A stretch of DNA of 39,548 nt, from contig CAMWPJ010000005.1 in the NCBI GenBank assembly GCA_947176035.1, positions 1-39,548 on the forward strand, read 5' to 3'. Below the pieces are notes generated by a model that was not told where the DNA came from, did not search any database, and saw nothing but the letters and a program-made list of their open reading frames with translations. Below, piece by piece: positions 17,052 through 24,858 of the stretch. Made by a program: the position numbers and the translations under genes. This DNA comes from an uncultured Clostridia bacterium (lineage in GTDB: Bacteria > Bacillota > Clostridia > Oscillospirales > Acutalibacteraceae). Every line of letters begins with the position of its first letter. The first letter of the stretch is position 1.

Positions 17052-18143
17052 TCAGCCAAGGAAAAAGGTAAGCAATATTGCAATTACAGCAACGATGCCA
17101 ACACCAACAAAAAATTTAATTAATCTTGTAACGGCATCGAACATATTTGTCGGCATAATTTGGAATATTGCGTATTTAAATGGCTCTTTAACCTTATTGC
17201 CGACAATATCTCTGAATCTCAAATCGTATGTATCAAGGGTGCCGTTCTTTTTCAGTTCAATAATTCTTACACCTCTGTCTTTGCCCGGACCGTATACGTG
17301 AAAGCCTGCGCCCTGTGTATAGCCAAGGTCAATCCCATCAACCTTGCCGTTAAAGGAATTATTATGGTCATGTCCGAAATAAACGCCGATTACTTCACCC
17401 TTTTCCTTAAAGGCAGAAAATTCACCGCTGTTTTCCTGTGGATCTGCAGGGGACTCTTTCATAAAGCCGTTTTGATTTACTTTATCCTTATTCAGGATAT
17501 AGAATCTGTTTGCATGGGTACGGAAGCCTCTTACAGCTCCTTTTGTGTTTTTTTTAACCTCAGTTAAGAGTTCGAATATTTCACAAACCGGGATATGCTG
17601 AATCACAACAGATGGTATAAGTCTGCCGTATTTCTGCTCATACTCGTCACGTGTTTTTCTGTACCATTCAATCTGATTTTCGTGCACACAGTCGTAGCCT
17701 ATCTTAAGGCTTGAGTGACTGTCGATAAGATAGAGAAGGAATTTGAGTTCATCACCATCTTTGATTTCAATTACGTGATTTGCGACTCCGTCAATCCCTT
17801 TGGTGCTTTCGCCTATAAAATAATCAAAGCCCTTGTATATTTCAAATTGTTCTTCATTGGTAAGACCAACCTGTCTGTCGTGGTTGCCGAAACAGATTGT
17901 AAATGGGATTTTTCTGTCTCTGACAGGTTTTGTTAAGGTGTCAAGAACGGCACTTACCTTGTTTTTATCGCCCTTGAAGCTGGTTTTGCCCCAAATCTGG
18001 TCGCCTGAATATACGACTAAATCAGGATTTTCACGTTTAAGAGCAGCGTTAATCAAATCCAGTGTATCAGGGCTTACTTTCTTGCCCTCCTGAGTATCTG
18101 CAATCTGCATAATTTTGAAGGTATCATTTTTAAAGTTTAACAT
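17052..18143 (-). CDS. Metallophosphoesterase with C-terminal membrane anchor
   Basis: A 363-residue calcineurin-like phosphoesterase. Metal motifs in order are IADTQEG (Asp16, with Gln18 where most members have His), SGDQIWG (Asp48), FGNHDR (Asn87, His88), VIQHIPV, and GHDHNN near 258. The last 25 or so residues (FFVGVGIVAVIAILLTFFLG) form one membrane helix, so the catalytic domain is probably anchored at the membrane by its C-terminus with no N-terminal signal. The substrate is unknown. The ribosome site GAGGTGG lies upstream on the minus strand. It ends tail-to-tail with pnuC with no room for a separate terminator. Confidence 0.85.
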   Translation of the reverse strand: MLNFKNDTFKIMQIADTQEGKKVSPDTLDLINAALKRENPDLVVYSGDQIWGKTSFKGDKNKVSAVLDTLTKPVRDRKIPFTICFGNHDRQVGLTNEEQFEIYKGFDYFIGESTKGIDGVANHVIEIKDGDELKFLLYLIDSHSSLKIGYDCVHENQIEWYRKTRDEYEQKYGRLIPSVVIQHIPVCEIFELLTEVKKNTKGAVRGFRTHANRFYILNKDKVNQNGFMKESPADPQENSGEFSAFKEKGEVIGVYFGHDHNNSFNGKVDGIDLGYTQGAGFHVYGPGKDRGVRIIELKKNGTLDTYDLRFRDIVGNKVKEPFKYAIFQIMPTNMFDAVTRLIKFFVGVGIVAVIAILLTFFLG

Positions 18144-18195
18144 AATTCCACCTCTTATTTAATTAACTGTGTTTAAGTTAATTTGCTATCATTTA

Positions 18196-18224
18196 ATTTT
18201 AACACATCTTTTTCTTGACTGCAA
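18196..18224 (-). promoter_or_regulatory. Promoter of the metallophosphoesterase gene
   Basis: On the minus strand the -35 is TTGCAG (complement 18219-18224) and the extended -10 ends in TAAAAT (complement 18196-18201), with 17-bp spacing. Its -35 overlaps the -35 of the divergent plus-strand promoter. Confidence 0.6.
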
Positions 18225-18243
18225 CTTTTAGTGCAACTATAAT
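18215..18243 (+). promoter_or_regulatory. Strong promoter directed toward tRNA-Arg
   Basis: -35 TTGACT (18215-18220), 17-bp spacer, and -10 TATAAT (18238-18243). The spacer and -10 edge carry a direct repeat GCAACT at 18221 and 18233. A second TATAAT at 18331-18336 sits at the right distance for tRNA initiation but lacks a clear -35. Confidence 0.7.
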
Positions 18244-18279
18244 ATATGTTATGGGAAGAATGTTATCATAACATATATT
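18241..18279. promoter_or_regulatory. 13-bp perfect inverted repeat overlapping the promoter
   Basis: AATATATGTTATG (18241-18253) and CATAACATATATT (18267-18279) are exact reverse complements with a 13-nt spacer. The left arm overlaps the -10 box and start region of the promoter, so an operator is more likely than a terminator; no T-run follows. Confidence 0.55.
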
Positions 18280-18345
18280 GCAAGGTTTTGGTACAGTCAA
18301 AATTTTCAGGTTTGGCTGCAACAGAGGTATTATAATAGTCTATAT

Positions 18346-18421
18346 CTGCCCGTAGCATAATGGCTAATGCTTCAGATTCCGATTCTGACGATTGGGGGTT
18401 CGAGTCCCTTCGGGTGGACCA
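18346..18421 (+). tRNA. tRNA-Arg (anticodon CCG)
   Basis: A complete 76-nt cloverleaf. The acceptor is CTGCCCG (18346-18352) with CGGGTGG (18411-18417), two G-U pairs. The D stem is GCAT/ATGC. The anticodon stem is TCAGA (18372-18376) with TCTGA (18384-18388) around the loop TTCCGAT, giving anticodon CCG at 18379-18381. The T arm has TTCGAGT. Discriminator A and an encoded CCA end the gene. It reads Arg codon CGG, rare in this AT-rich genome. Confidence 0.93.
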
Positions 18422-18426
18422 AAACA

Positions 18427-18460
18427 AAAATCCGTTCTTACAGGAGAACGGATTTTTATT
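18427..18460 (+). terminator. Terminator after tRNA-Arg
   Basis: AATCCGTTCT (18429-18438) with AGAACGGATT (18445-18454), a 6-nt loop, then TTTATT. Confidence 0.9.
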
Positions 18461-18505
18461 ATATATTTTTCATTGTGAGGCGATAGCCGGGCTATGCTGT
18501 AAAAG

Positions 18506-18537
18506 TAAAAAAACTGAAAATCGAAATATTGATTTTT
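18506..18537 (-). terminator. Likely terminator of the MFS gene
   Basis: On the minus strand AAAAATC and GATTTTC (arms at 18531-18537 and 18516-18522) form an A/T-rich stem followed by CAGTTTTTTT. It is weak but placed correctly, about 40 bp after the MFS stop. Confidence 0.5.
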
Positions 18538-18577
18538 GCTGAATATACTAAATAGTAGAAAAGAAGATATTTGTCAA

Positions 18578-19804
18578 TTAATCTTTAATCTTGTAACTTG
18601 CTGCTGCGGCGATAGTGCAAAGGCATAAATCGACAATCCATAAAGCGTTGTATCCAAGATTGGTGCTGACAAGAATTCCGCCAAGCCAAGCACTTGCAAA
18701 TGCCCCAATTTGATGGCCTATAAATATTGAACCGTAAACCACAGCCATTTTTGCTACGCCTACTTTATTACTTATAATTCCTGTTGTCGGCGGAACGGTC
18801 GAATCGCCTGTAAGTCCGAGAATACCGGTTGCTATAAAGGCAAATGGTATTGATTTTGGGATGAAAATAAATGCAAGAGCGATTAGAATGCGTATACCAT
18901 ATACACCTGTAAGTATATTTTTCATACGGAGCTTCTGTCCTAAAAAGCCTGTAATAATTGCACCAAGCATAGTGAAGATTCCGTACACTGTTAAAGTGAG
19001 AGATGCTAGATTACCCGGTATTCCGCTTTCAATATACTGTGAGAAAAGATGTGTTTCAATAATTGACATATGAAAACCGCAGGTGCTGAAGCCAATCAGC
19101 AAACACCAATAGGTGCGCTCACAAAGTGACGATTTTAAGATTGTAAACAGACTTTCTTTTGGAGTGTCCTCTTTTAGTTGAATTTGCTCATTTTGTTCAT
19201 TATTTGTTTTTCTTTTTTTGTATCCAAGCCATAGAACTACAGGCAGCATAAGCAGAATCGGAGCACTGAACACAGGCATAGAGACTGTAATACCCTTAAA
19301 CTCTGTAAGCTGCTGCAGTATAGGAGACATAATAGCATCACCGATGCCCGCACTTGCCTGAATTATTCCGGATGCTACTGCTGCACGCTTTTCTCCTATA
19401 ATTGGAGCCAAAGCTCCCATTATTATTCCAAAGCATAGTGCACCTGTTCCGGCTGGAAGAAGAATTCCAAAGAAAATGAGAAGGCTCCAGACCTGCGTGC
19501 AAAACGGTGTGACAATCAGACCAGCTGCCATTAAAATAATTCCTGCAAACATTACAAAGGCATTAGATTTTTTGATTGCCAGCATACCAAAGAACGGCTG
19601 TGTGATGCCATACATTATTTGCCCTACGGCAATTACAAAACTGACTGAGGCATAACTGATTTTGGAATATGCTACAATTCCGTCAAGCATAATTCCGTAA
19701 TTATCGTGAATTCCCTGCATAATAGCAAAGACAAGACAGCCTGCAGCAAGAGCGATAACATATTGCATTATATTGTTTTTGTTTTTTATGACCGATTTTT
19801 TCAT
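18578..19804 (-). CDS. MFS transporter
   Basis: A 408-residue major facilitator with about twelve membrane helices in two halves, separated by a charged cytoplasmic loop (about 198-222, KKRKTNNEQNEQIQLKEDTP). The N-terminal half carries 'GQIMYGITQPFFGMLAIKKSNAF', matching the conserved loop 2-3 position. The overall look resembles the monocarboxylate/oxalate-formate antiporter-like set, but I cannot name the substrate. AGGGGATGA lies before the ATG on the minus strand. It is divergent from a LysR gene that shares overlapping promoters with it, so that regulator very likely controls it. A ligand or antimicrobial efflux role is also possible. Confidence 0.85.
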   Translation of the reverse strand: MKKSVIKNKNNIMQYVIALAAGCLVFAIMQGIHDNYGIMLDGIVAYSKISYASVSFVIAVGQIMYGITQPFFGMLAIKKSNAFVMFAGIILMAAGLIVTPFCTQVWSLLIFFGILLPAGTGALCFGIIMGALAPIIGEKRAAVASGIIQASAGIGDAIMSPILQQLTEFKGITVSMPVFSAPILLMLPVVLWLGYKKRKTNNEQNEQIQLKEDTPKESLFTILKSSLCERTYWCLLIGFSTCGFHMSIIETHLFSQYIESGIPGNLASLTLTVYGIFTMLGAIITGFLGQKLRMKNILTGVYGIRILIALAFIFIPKSIPFAFIATGILGLTGDSTVPPTTGIISNKVGVAKMAVVYGSIFIGHQIGAFASAWLGGILVSTNLGYNALWIVDLCLCTIAAAASYKIKD

Positions 19805-19836
19805 AAATTCATCCCCTGACAGAAGTTAATCATTTC

Positions 19837-19873
19837 TTGACTTGATTATATACAATGCAGTATAATAAGTAAA
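19837..19873. promoter_or_regulatory. Overlapping divergent promoters, MFS and LysR genes
   Basis: Plus strand: TTGACT (19837-19842), 18 bp, TATAAT (19861-19866), toward lysR. Minus strand: TTTACT (complement 19868-19873), 17 bp, TATAAT (complement 19845-19850), toward the MFS gene. The two promoters interlock, so polymerase can use only one at a time. Confidence 0.72.
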
Positions 19874-19880
19874 ACAAATA

Positions 19881-19902
19881 TTTCTAATACTATTATTAGA
19901 AA
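19881..19902. promoter_or_regulatory. Candidate LysR operator
   Basis: A perfect 9-bp inverted repeat TTTCTAATA-CTAT-TATTAGAAA, which contains T-N11-A spacings typical of LysR boxes. It lies just upstream of the MFS -35 and in the early transcribed region of lysR, suited to autorepression and MFS activation. Confidence 0.68.
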
Positions 19903-19914
19903 AGGTGATTTGAG

Positions 19915-20784
19915 ATGAACAGATATATAGCATTGCAAAAGATTGTTGAGCTCGGAAGCTTTACGAAGGCCGCTGATGCTTTGGGATATACACAATCATC
20001 GGTCAGTCAGATGATTTCTTCACTTGAAAGTGAGCTTTCAATAAAGCTGCTTAAGCGATCTCGTTATGGTATAAAGCTCACTATTGAGGGAACGGAGTTG
20101 TATCCGTTTATTGAAAAAACAATTTATCAGTATCAGTCAATGCTTGAAAAAGCCAATGAAATCAAGGGACTTGAGACCGGAATTATTCGTGTGGGAACAG
20201 TTTCGAGCATTACCTGTCATTGGATGCCACAGCTTATTAAAGGTTTTAAAGAGCAGTATCCGAATGTGCAGTTTATGTTTCATCAGGGAGATTATACTTT
20301 AATTCCTGAATGGATAAGAACAGGTACAATAGATTTTGGTTTTATAACACCGCATGTAAGTGCGGATTTAACGACCAAGGTGATAAAAGAGGGTGAAATG
20401 CTTGTGGTTTTGCCTAAATCCCATCCGCTTGCCAAGCAGAAGCGTATTAAACTTTCGGAAATTGCCGATGATTCGTTTATTTTACTTGAGGAGGGGCAAT
20501 ACAGTGAGCCGATATCAGCATTTAAAGAAGCAGGAATTACACCAAATATAAAATATACAATTCATGATGACTATGCTATTATGACAATGGTAGAAGCCGG
20601 TCTTGGTGTCAGCATTTTGGCAGAACTTATGCTTAGACGTACAGGCTTTGATAATATATGTTTGCCGATTAATCCACCGGTTTACCGAACATTAGCTGTA
20701 GCCTATAAGGATAAAGACAGCCTTCCGATTGCGAGTAAGCATTTTATTGATTATCTTATAGCCCATAAGGATGAATTACCTTAA
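19915..20784 (+). CDS. LysR-family transcriptional regulator
   Basis: A 289-residue LysR regulator. The N-terminal winged helix-turn-helix is MNRYIALQKIVELGSFTKAA through 'LGYTQSSVSQMISSLESEL' (about 1-60). A linker helix follows, then a two-lobe effector domain starting near 'GIIRVGTVSSITCHWMPQL' and including 'GLGVSILAEL'. The length is normal and the gene looks intact. AAAGGTGAT precedes the ATG. It is transcribed divergently from the MFS transporter, with a palindromic site between them. The effector is unknown but is likely a compound handled by that transporter. Confidence 0.92.
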   Translation: MNRYIALQKIVELGSFTKAADALGYTQSSVSQMISSLESELSIKLLKRSRYGIKLTIEGTELYPFIEKTIYQYQSMLEKANEIKGLETGIIRVGTVSSITCHWMPQLIKGFKEQYPNVQFMFHQGDYTLIPEWIRTGTIDFGFITPHVSADLTTKVIKEGEMLVVLPKSHPLAKQKRIKLSEIADDSFILLEEGQYSEPISAFKEAGITPNIKYTIHDDYAIMTMVEAGLGVSILAELMLRRTGFDNICLPINPPVYRTLAVAYKDKDSLPIASKHFIDYLIAHKDELP

Positions 20785-20814
20785 ATTGTTATTTTTATAT
20801 CAATTTGTATAAGG

Positions 20815-20850
20815 TGAAAAAATGCGAACTAGAGTTCATAGAATTTTTTA
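20815..20850 (+). terminator. Weak terminator after the LysR gene
   Basis: A short stem GAAC/GTTC (20826-20837) lies within A-rich and T-rich arms (AAAAAAT and AATTTTTT) that can extend it with an internal loop. It is placed about 40 bp after the stop. Confidence 0.4.
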
Positions 20851-20986
20851 ACTAAAAGTGTTAAATTTTGAATTAGGGACTTATAAATGATGAATATTTG
20901 TCACTAAAAAATAAAATATCCTGCAATTTCTTGACAGATAAGTGATTTTATTATATCCTAAAACTAGTAAGAAACAGGAGCGTAGT

Positions 20987-21169
20987 ATGCTGTATTTTAA
21001 ACAGGGCGAATTACTTGGTGTTGAGGATATTTTTGAAAATGATGAATTTGTGCTTATGAAGGCAACGTACCAGCGAAATTCTTTTAAGATTGCTGAACTT
21101 TCTGTGGGATTGAAAGATGACAATGGAGATATTATCAGAATTATTGATGTAGATACAAAGGTTCTTTGA
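20987..21169 (+). CDS. Small hypothetical protein, 60 residues
   Basis: I do not recognise this protein. It is 60 residues, acidic at its start (GELLGVEDIFENDEFVLM) and mostly strand-forming afterwards (ATYQRNSFKIAELSVGLKDDNGDIIRIIDVDTK). It has no membrane segment or Cys residues. AGGAG (20976-20980) sits six bases before the ATG at 20987, and a good terminator follows at 21200, which together support a real, separately expressed gene. A TTGACA at 20932-20937 may be its -35, but the -10 is unclear. Function unknown. Confidence 0.68.
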   Translation: MLYFKQGELLGVEDIFENDEFVLMKATYQRNSFKIAELSVGLKDDNGDIIRIIDVDTKVL

Positions 21170-21199
21170 TTTTACAAATAAAATATATGATTGAATTTT

Positions 21200-21228
21200 A
21201 AGCAGTCTGTGCAGCAGGCTGCTTTTTG
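21200..21228 (+). terminator. Intrinsic terminator after the small hypothetical gene
   Basis: AAGCAGTCTG (21200-21209) pairs with CAGGCTGCTT (21215-21224), ten pairs with one G-U, a 5-nt loop, then TTT. Confidence 0.85.
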
Positions 21229-21257
21229 AGTTGTTATTTATGAGAAAGAGGATTAAT

Positions 21258-21896
21258 ATGAAATACAAATATATAATATGGGATTGGAACGGTACCTTAT
21301 ATAATGATGTTCAGATATGTATTGATGCGATGAACGAGCTTCTTGAAATGAAAGGTTATGATACAGTTCTCAGTGCCGAAAGGTATAAGAAAATTTTTTG
21401 TTTCCCTGTGAAAAAATACTATGAACGTATCGGATTTGATTTTAGTGTTCATCCGTTTGAGATGCTTGCTGAGGAATACATCAGCTTGTATTCTAAAAAG
21501 GAAAAGGAGGCTTTGCTTTTTCCGAATACCAATACTGTTCTCAATATAATAAGCAAAAGCTGTGCGGTGCAGACTGTTATTTCTGCCTGTGAGAAGAAAA
21601 GGCTTGCTAAGCAGATTAATTTGTTTGGTATTATGAAATATTTTTCCTGTGCAATCGGAACAGATGATAATCTTGCTGTGAGCAAGGTTGAGCTTGCGAA
21701 AAAATGGGTTAAAGATAACCATATTAATACAGATGATGTTGTATTTATAGGTGATACTACGCATGATTATGAGGTGGCAAGTGCCGTCGGCTGTGACTGT
21801 ATACTTGTTTGCGGCGGTCATCAGAGTACAGATATTTTAAAGAAAACAGGTGCACAGCTGGTCGATAATATTGAAGGCGTAATTGAATTGATTTAG
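21258..21896 (+). CDS. HAD hydrolase with DWNGT motif
   Basis: A 212-residue HAD phosphatase. Motif I reads IWDWNGTLYND, so the nucleophile Asp is followed by W-N-G-T in place of the usual x-D-G-T. Asn thus occupies the normal acid/base Asp position, a variant seen in some clostridial HAD proteins. Motif II/III lie in 'CAVQTVISACEKK' and 'KVELAKKW', and motif IV is VFIGDTTHDYEVASAVG, with a helical cap between I and II. I chose ATG 21258, preceded by AAAGAGG. The substrate is unknown, and the missing second Asp may lower or alter activity. Confidence 0.83.
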   Translation: MKYKYIIWDWNGTLYNDVQICIDAMNELLEMKGYDTVLSAERYKKIFCFPVKKYYERIGFDFSVHPFEMLAEEYISLYSKKEKEALLFPNTNTVLNIISKSCAVQTVISACEKKRLAKQINLFGIMKYFSCAIGTDDNLAVSKVELAKKWVKDNHINTDDVVFIGDTTHDYEVASAVGCDCILVCGGHQSTDILKKTGAQLVDNIEGVIELI

Positions 21897-21901
21897 TTAA
21901 A

Positions 21902-21944
21902 AGCTTAACTGTTTATAAACAATGCTTTTAACAGTTGAGTTTTG
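21902..21944 (+). terminator. Terminator after the HAD gene
   Basis: CTTAACTGTT (21904-21913) with AACAGTTGAG (21930-21939), a loop of 16 nt, then TTTTG. The right arm doubles as the -35 region of the next promoter. Confidence 0.6.
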
Positions 21945-21963
21945 ATAAAAGTTATGATACAAT
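21935..21963 (+). promoter_or_regulatory. Promoter of the M28 peptidase gene
   Basis: -35 TTGAGT (21935-21940), 17-bp spacer, and extended -10 TGATACAAT ending at 21963. The -35 lies inside the preceding terminator arm. Confidence 0.6.
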
Positions 21964-22033
21964 TAATAGCATATTGTCTGCTTAAGGACAGCTTTATATA
22001 TAAAACATTAAGACAGAACAAGGAGAAAAGAAA

Positions 22034-23311
22034 ATGAAATTCTCACAATTTCCGCAGTCAATTATTGATGAAAATGTTGACTATACCGTAAAAGAGATTA
22101 CGAATGTAATTAAGAAATACGGACCTCGTGAGTCTGGTAATGAAAATTGCCTTGCTGCGCAAAAGCATATTAAAAAGGAAATGGATACATTTTGTGACGA
22201 GACTCGTTTTGAATCATACAAAATGGCACCAAAAGCATTTTTGCATTGGACGAAGATTGTATCAATTGCTATAATCCTTGCAGTTGTTTCCTGTGGAGTG
22301 CTGGTATTTACAGATGTAATCAGCTTTTTTGTTGCACAGTGTATTGTGTGCGGTGTTATATTTGTAGGTCTTTTTATAACCGTTATGGAATTCCTTATGT
22401 ACAAGCGTTTTGTTGATCCTCTTTACAAGCAGGTTGAGGGTCATAATCTTCTTGGCGTAAGAAAGCCGAGTGGTGAGGTTAAAAGAAGAATTATTATCAG
22501 TGGTCATATTGATTCAGCTTATGAATGGCGTCATATTTATTACGGAAAAAAGCTCCCGCTTATGGGTATCTTTATGGGCTGGACAATCGGCGGTGCAATT
22601 ATTTCGTTCGTTTTAGCAGTTATTGCAATTATTTCTAATTTTGCTGATATGGGTGCTTTTGGTGAATTTATCGTGAATTACAGCTACTATTTCCACTTTG
22701 TTACTGCACTCGGAATGGTAACACTTTTCTTCTTTGTTGATTTCAAAACGATTTCACCCGGTGCAAATGACAACCTTACAGGCACATATGCTGCTGTAGC
22801 AGCACTTCGTATGCTTGATATGGCAGGTGTTGACTTTGAGAATACAGAGGTTTGTGCGATGATTACTGACGGCGAAGAGGCCGGGCTCAGAGGCTGTAAG
22901 CAGTGGGCTAAGGATCACTATGACGAATATGTAAACAGTGGTGTTGAGACTGCAATTCTTTGTGTTGACACTTTAACTGATCTTGAATATCTCAACGTTT
23001 ACAGCAGAGATATGACAGGTACTGTTAAGCACAGTCCTGAATTCAGCCAGCTTGTTATGGATTCTGCCATTGAGGCAGGTCATGATGATCTTAAATTTGC
23101 AAATGTATTTTTTGGTTCATCAGATGCAGCTGCATTTACACAGGCCGGTATTACATCAACCTGTCTTGCGGCTATGGATCCTGCTCCTGCTGATTATTAT
23201 CATAACCGCCGTGACAGCTATGACAGACTTGTGCCAAAGGCAATTAAAACAGGTTACGAGGTTATCCTTTCAACAATATTTAATTTTGATGAAAAGGGTC
23301 TTGGCAAATAA
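22034..23311 (+). CDS. Membrane-associated M28-family zinc peptidase
   Basis: A 425-residue protein with a split layout. The M28 catalytic domain is interrupted by hydrophobic helices at about 75-120 and 175-240. Candidate zinc ligands and catalytic residues are GHIDS, SPGANDN (bridging Asp), TDGEEAGLRG (general base Glu-Glu), CVDTL and DYYHNRRDS (His). The aminopeptidase-like order is complete, so an active peptidase is plausible. There is no N-terminal signal peptide. Whether the active site faces the cytoplasm or the outside cannot be decided here. AAGGAG precedes the ATG, and it is monocistronic with its own promoter and terminator. Confidence 0.85.
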   Translation: MKFSQFPQSIIDENVDYTVKEITNVIKKYGPRESGNENCLAAQKHIKKEMDTFCDETRFESYKMAPKAFLHWTKIVSIAIILAVVSCGVLVFTDVISFFVAQCIVCGVIFVGLFITVMEFLMYKRFVDPLYKQVEGHNLLGVRKPSGEVKRRIIISGHIDSAYEWRHIYYGKKLPLMGIFMGWTIGGAIISFVLAVIAIISNFADMGAFGEFIVNYSYYFHFVTALGMVTLFFFVDFKTISPGANDNLTGTYAAVAALRMLDMAGVDFENTEVCAMITDGEEAGLRGCKQWAKDHYDEYVNSGVETAILCVDTLTDLEYLNVYSRDMTGTVKHSPEFSQLVMDSAIEAGHDDLKFANVFFGSSDAAAFTQAGITSTCLAAMDPAPADYYHNRRDSYDRLVPKAIKTGYEVILSTIFNFDEKGLGK

Positions 23312-23334
23312 AATTTAATAGTATTTATCAATTG

Positions 23335-23378
23335 AAAAGCCGTTAGCTGATTCTTCAGCCAACGGCTTTAATTTTGTT
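23335..23378 (+). terminator. Intrinsic terminator after the M28 gene
   Basis: AAAGCCGTTAGCTGA (23336-23350) pairs with TCAGCCAACGGCTTT (23355-23369), fourteen pairs and one mismatch, then TAATTTTG. Confidence 0.93.
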
Positions 23379-23405
23379 AAGAAAACGCAATGGTATAATA
23401 TTTTA

Positions 23406-23434
23406 TTGTATATTTTTTTATAACGTGATATGAT
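23406..23434 (+). promoter_or_regulatory. Promoter of the second metallophosphoesterase
   Basis: -35 TTGTAT (23406-23411), 17-bp spacer, and extended -10 TGATATGAT ending at 23434. Confidence 0.55.
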
Positions 23435-23465
23435 TAAAAGTGAAAAATAAAGGGGGAGAGTTGGC

Positions 23466-24749
23466 ATGGTAGTAAAAACAAAAAAAGAAAAACGGGTATT
23501 AACAGCAGAAGAGAAAAAGGCAAGAAGAAAAAAGAGAAGCAGAATAGCACTGGTAGTTATTGTGGATGTGATTGCCACGATAATCATATTCCTTTTTGCT
23601 TGTACAGGACTTAACAAATCTGCATTGAAATCTAATCTTGAGTTCATCAAGTCCTTTGATATTGTGGCATATGATGCTCAGCTTGTGCCTGAAATTGCAG
23701 ATGATGGATATTATACGTTTGTAACAGATGATGATTTTAATATTATGCAGGTAACGGATGTGCATCTCGGGGCAGGATGCTTTAGTAAGGGTAAGGATGC
23801 GAAAGCACTTGAAACCGTTGCGGCAATGGTAAGTGCAGAAAAGCCTGATTTGGTTATGGTTACAGGAGATATTGCTTTCCCTATGCCGACACATTCAGGA
23901 ACGATTGACAATAAAAATTCGGCAATGCTTTTTGCTGAGCTTATGGAGCAGCTCGGTGTTTATTGGGCACCTGTACTCGGTAACCACGATACAGAATCAT
24001 ATTCGAAATATACACGTGAGGAGATTGCCGAATTCTATTCAAGTGATGTTTATCCGCATTGTCTTTTGCAGAGCGGGCCTGAGGATGTTGACGGCTATTG
24101 CAACTATGTAATCAATATAAAGAATTCACAGGGTAAAATTACGCAAAGTCTTATTATGCTTGATACTTTGTCATATATCGGCGAAAGAGCAATTGATGGT
24201 ATTATTATGAAATATGACCGGATTCATGACAATCAGGTTGAATGGTATAAGCAGCAGGTAGCTTTTCTTACACAGGAAAATGGAGGGGAAGTTCCAAAAT
24301 CACTCTGCTTTTTCCACATCCCGCTTATTGAATATCAGGACGCGTGGACAGAATATGCCGAAAATGGTTATCAGGATACAGATAATGTTAAGCTTTTCTA
24401 TGGCAAGGCAGGCGAGATTGATGAAATGATTTGCTGCCCTGAAGAAAACTGCGGTTTGTTTGATGTTGCGAAGGAGCTTGGCTCGACACAGGGCTTTTTC
24501 TGCGGGCACGATCATCTGAATACATATTCGCTCGATTATAAGGGAATAAGGCTTACTTATGCTAATTCTATAGATTATCTTGCATATTTCCGGATTGTTA
24601 AGTATGGTGCACAAAGAGGATGTACAATGATTAAAGTTATGCCGGACGGAAGTTTTGATGTTGTGCCTGAAAGCTATTATCAGGAAAAATACAATTCGAT
24701 TGATGAAAAAGAAAAGCTCAATATGGGTTCTTATATGCTGGCCGGATAA
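23466..24749 (+). CDS. Metallophosphoesterase with N-terminal membrane anchor
   Basis: A 427-residue protein. A very basic cytoplasmic start (residues 1-26, KTKKEKR...KARRKKRSR) is followed by one membrane helix (about 27-46), then an extracellular calcineurin-like phosphoesterase. Motifs are VTDVHLG (Asp98, His100), VTGDIAFP, VLGNHDTES, FFHIPLIEY and FCGHDHLNT, all with the classical metal ligands. It shares the general fold and the 'HDNQVEWYKQ' segment with the phosphoesterase at 17052-18143, which has its membrane anchor at the opposite end. GGGGGAG is the ribosome site. The outside substrate, perhaps a wall or nucleotide phosphoester, is inference. Confidence 0.88.
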   Translation: MVVKTKKEKRVLTAEEKKARRKKRSRIALVVIVDVIATIIIFLFACTGLNKSALKSNLEFIKSFDIVAYDAQLVPEIADDGYYTFVTDDDFNIMQVTDVHLGAGCFSKGKDAKALETVAAMVSAEKPDLVMVTGDIAFPMPTHSGTIDNKNSAMLFAELMEQLGVYWAPVLGNHDTESYSKYTREEIAEFYSSDVYPHCLLQSGPEDVDGYCNYVINIKNSQGKITQSLIMLDTLSYIGERAIDGIIMKYDRIHDNQVEWYKQQVAFLTQENGGEVPKSLCFFHIPLIEYQDAWTEYAENGYQDTDNVKLFYGKAGEIDEMICCPEENCGLFDVAKELGSTQGFFCGHDHLNTYSLDYKGIRLTYANSIDYLAYFRIVKYGAQRGCTMIKVMPDGSFDVVPESYYQEKYNSIDEKEKLNMGSYMLAG

Positions 24750-24776
24750 TAAGTAATAAATGCTGCACTAAAAAAC

Positions 24777-24818
24777 AAATAGGCTGTCTCTGAATAAACA
24801 GAGACAGCCTATTTATTT
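24777..24818. terminator. Strong bidirectional terminator
   Basis: AAATAGGCTGTCTCTG (24777-24792) and CAGAGACAGCCTATTT (24799-24814) form a perfect 16-bp stem with a 6-nt loop. It ends both the phosphoesterase gene and the convergent acidic-protein gene. Confidence 0.95.
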
Positions 24819-24858
24819 TGTTAATTATATTATTATATCTAAAAATAAGTTGATAATA

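Noticed and set aside
18360-18542. 60-residue open frame across the tRNA
   Set aside because: It overlaps a perfect tRNA-Arg and its terminator and has no ribosome site.
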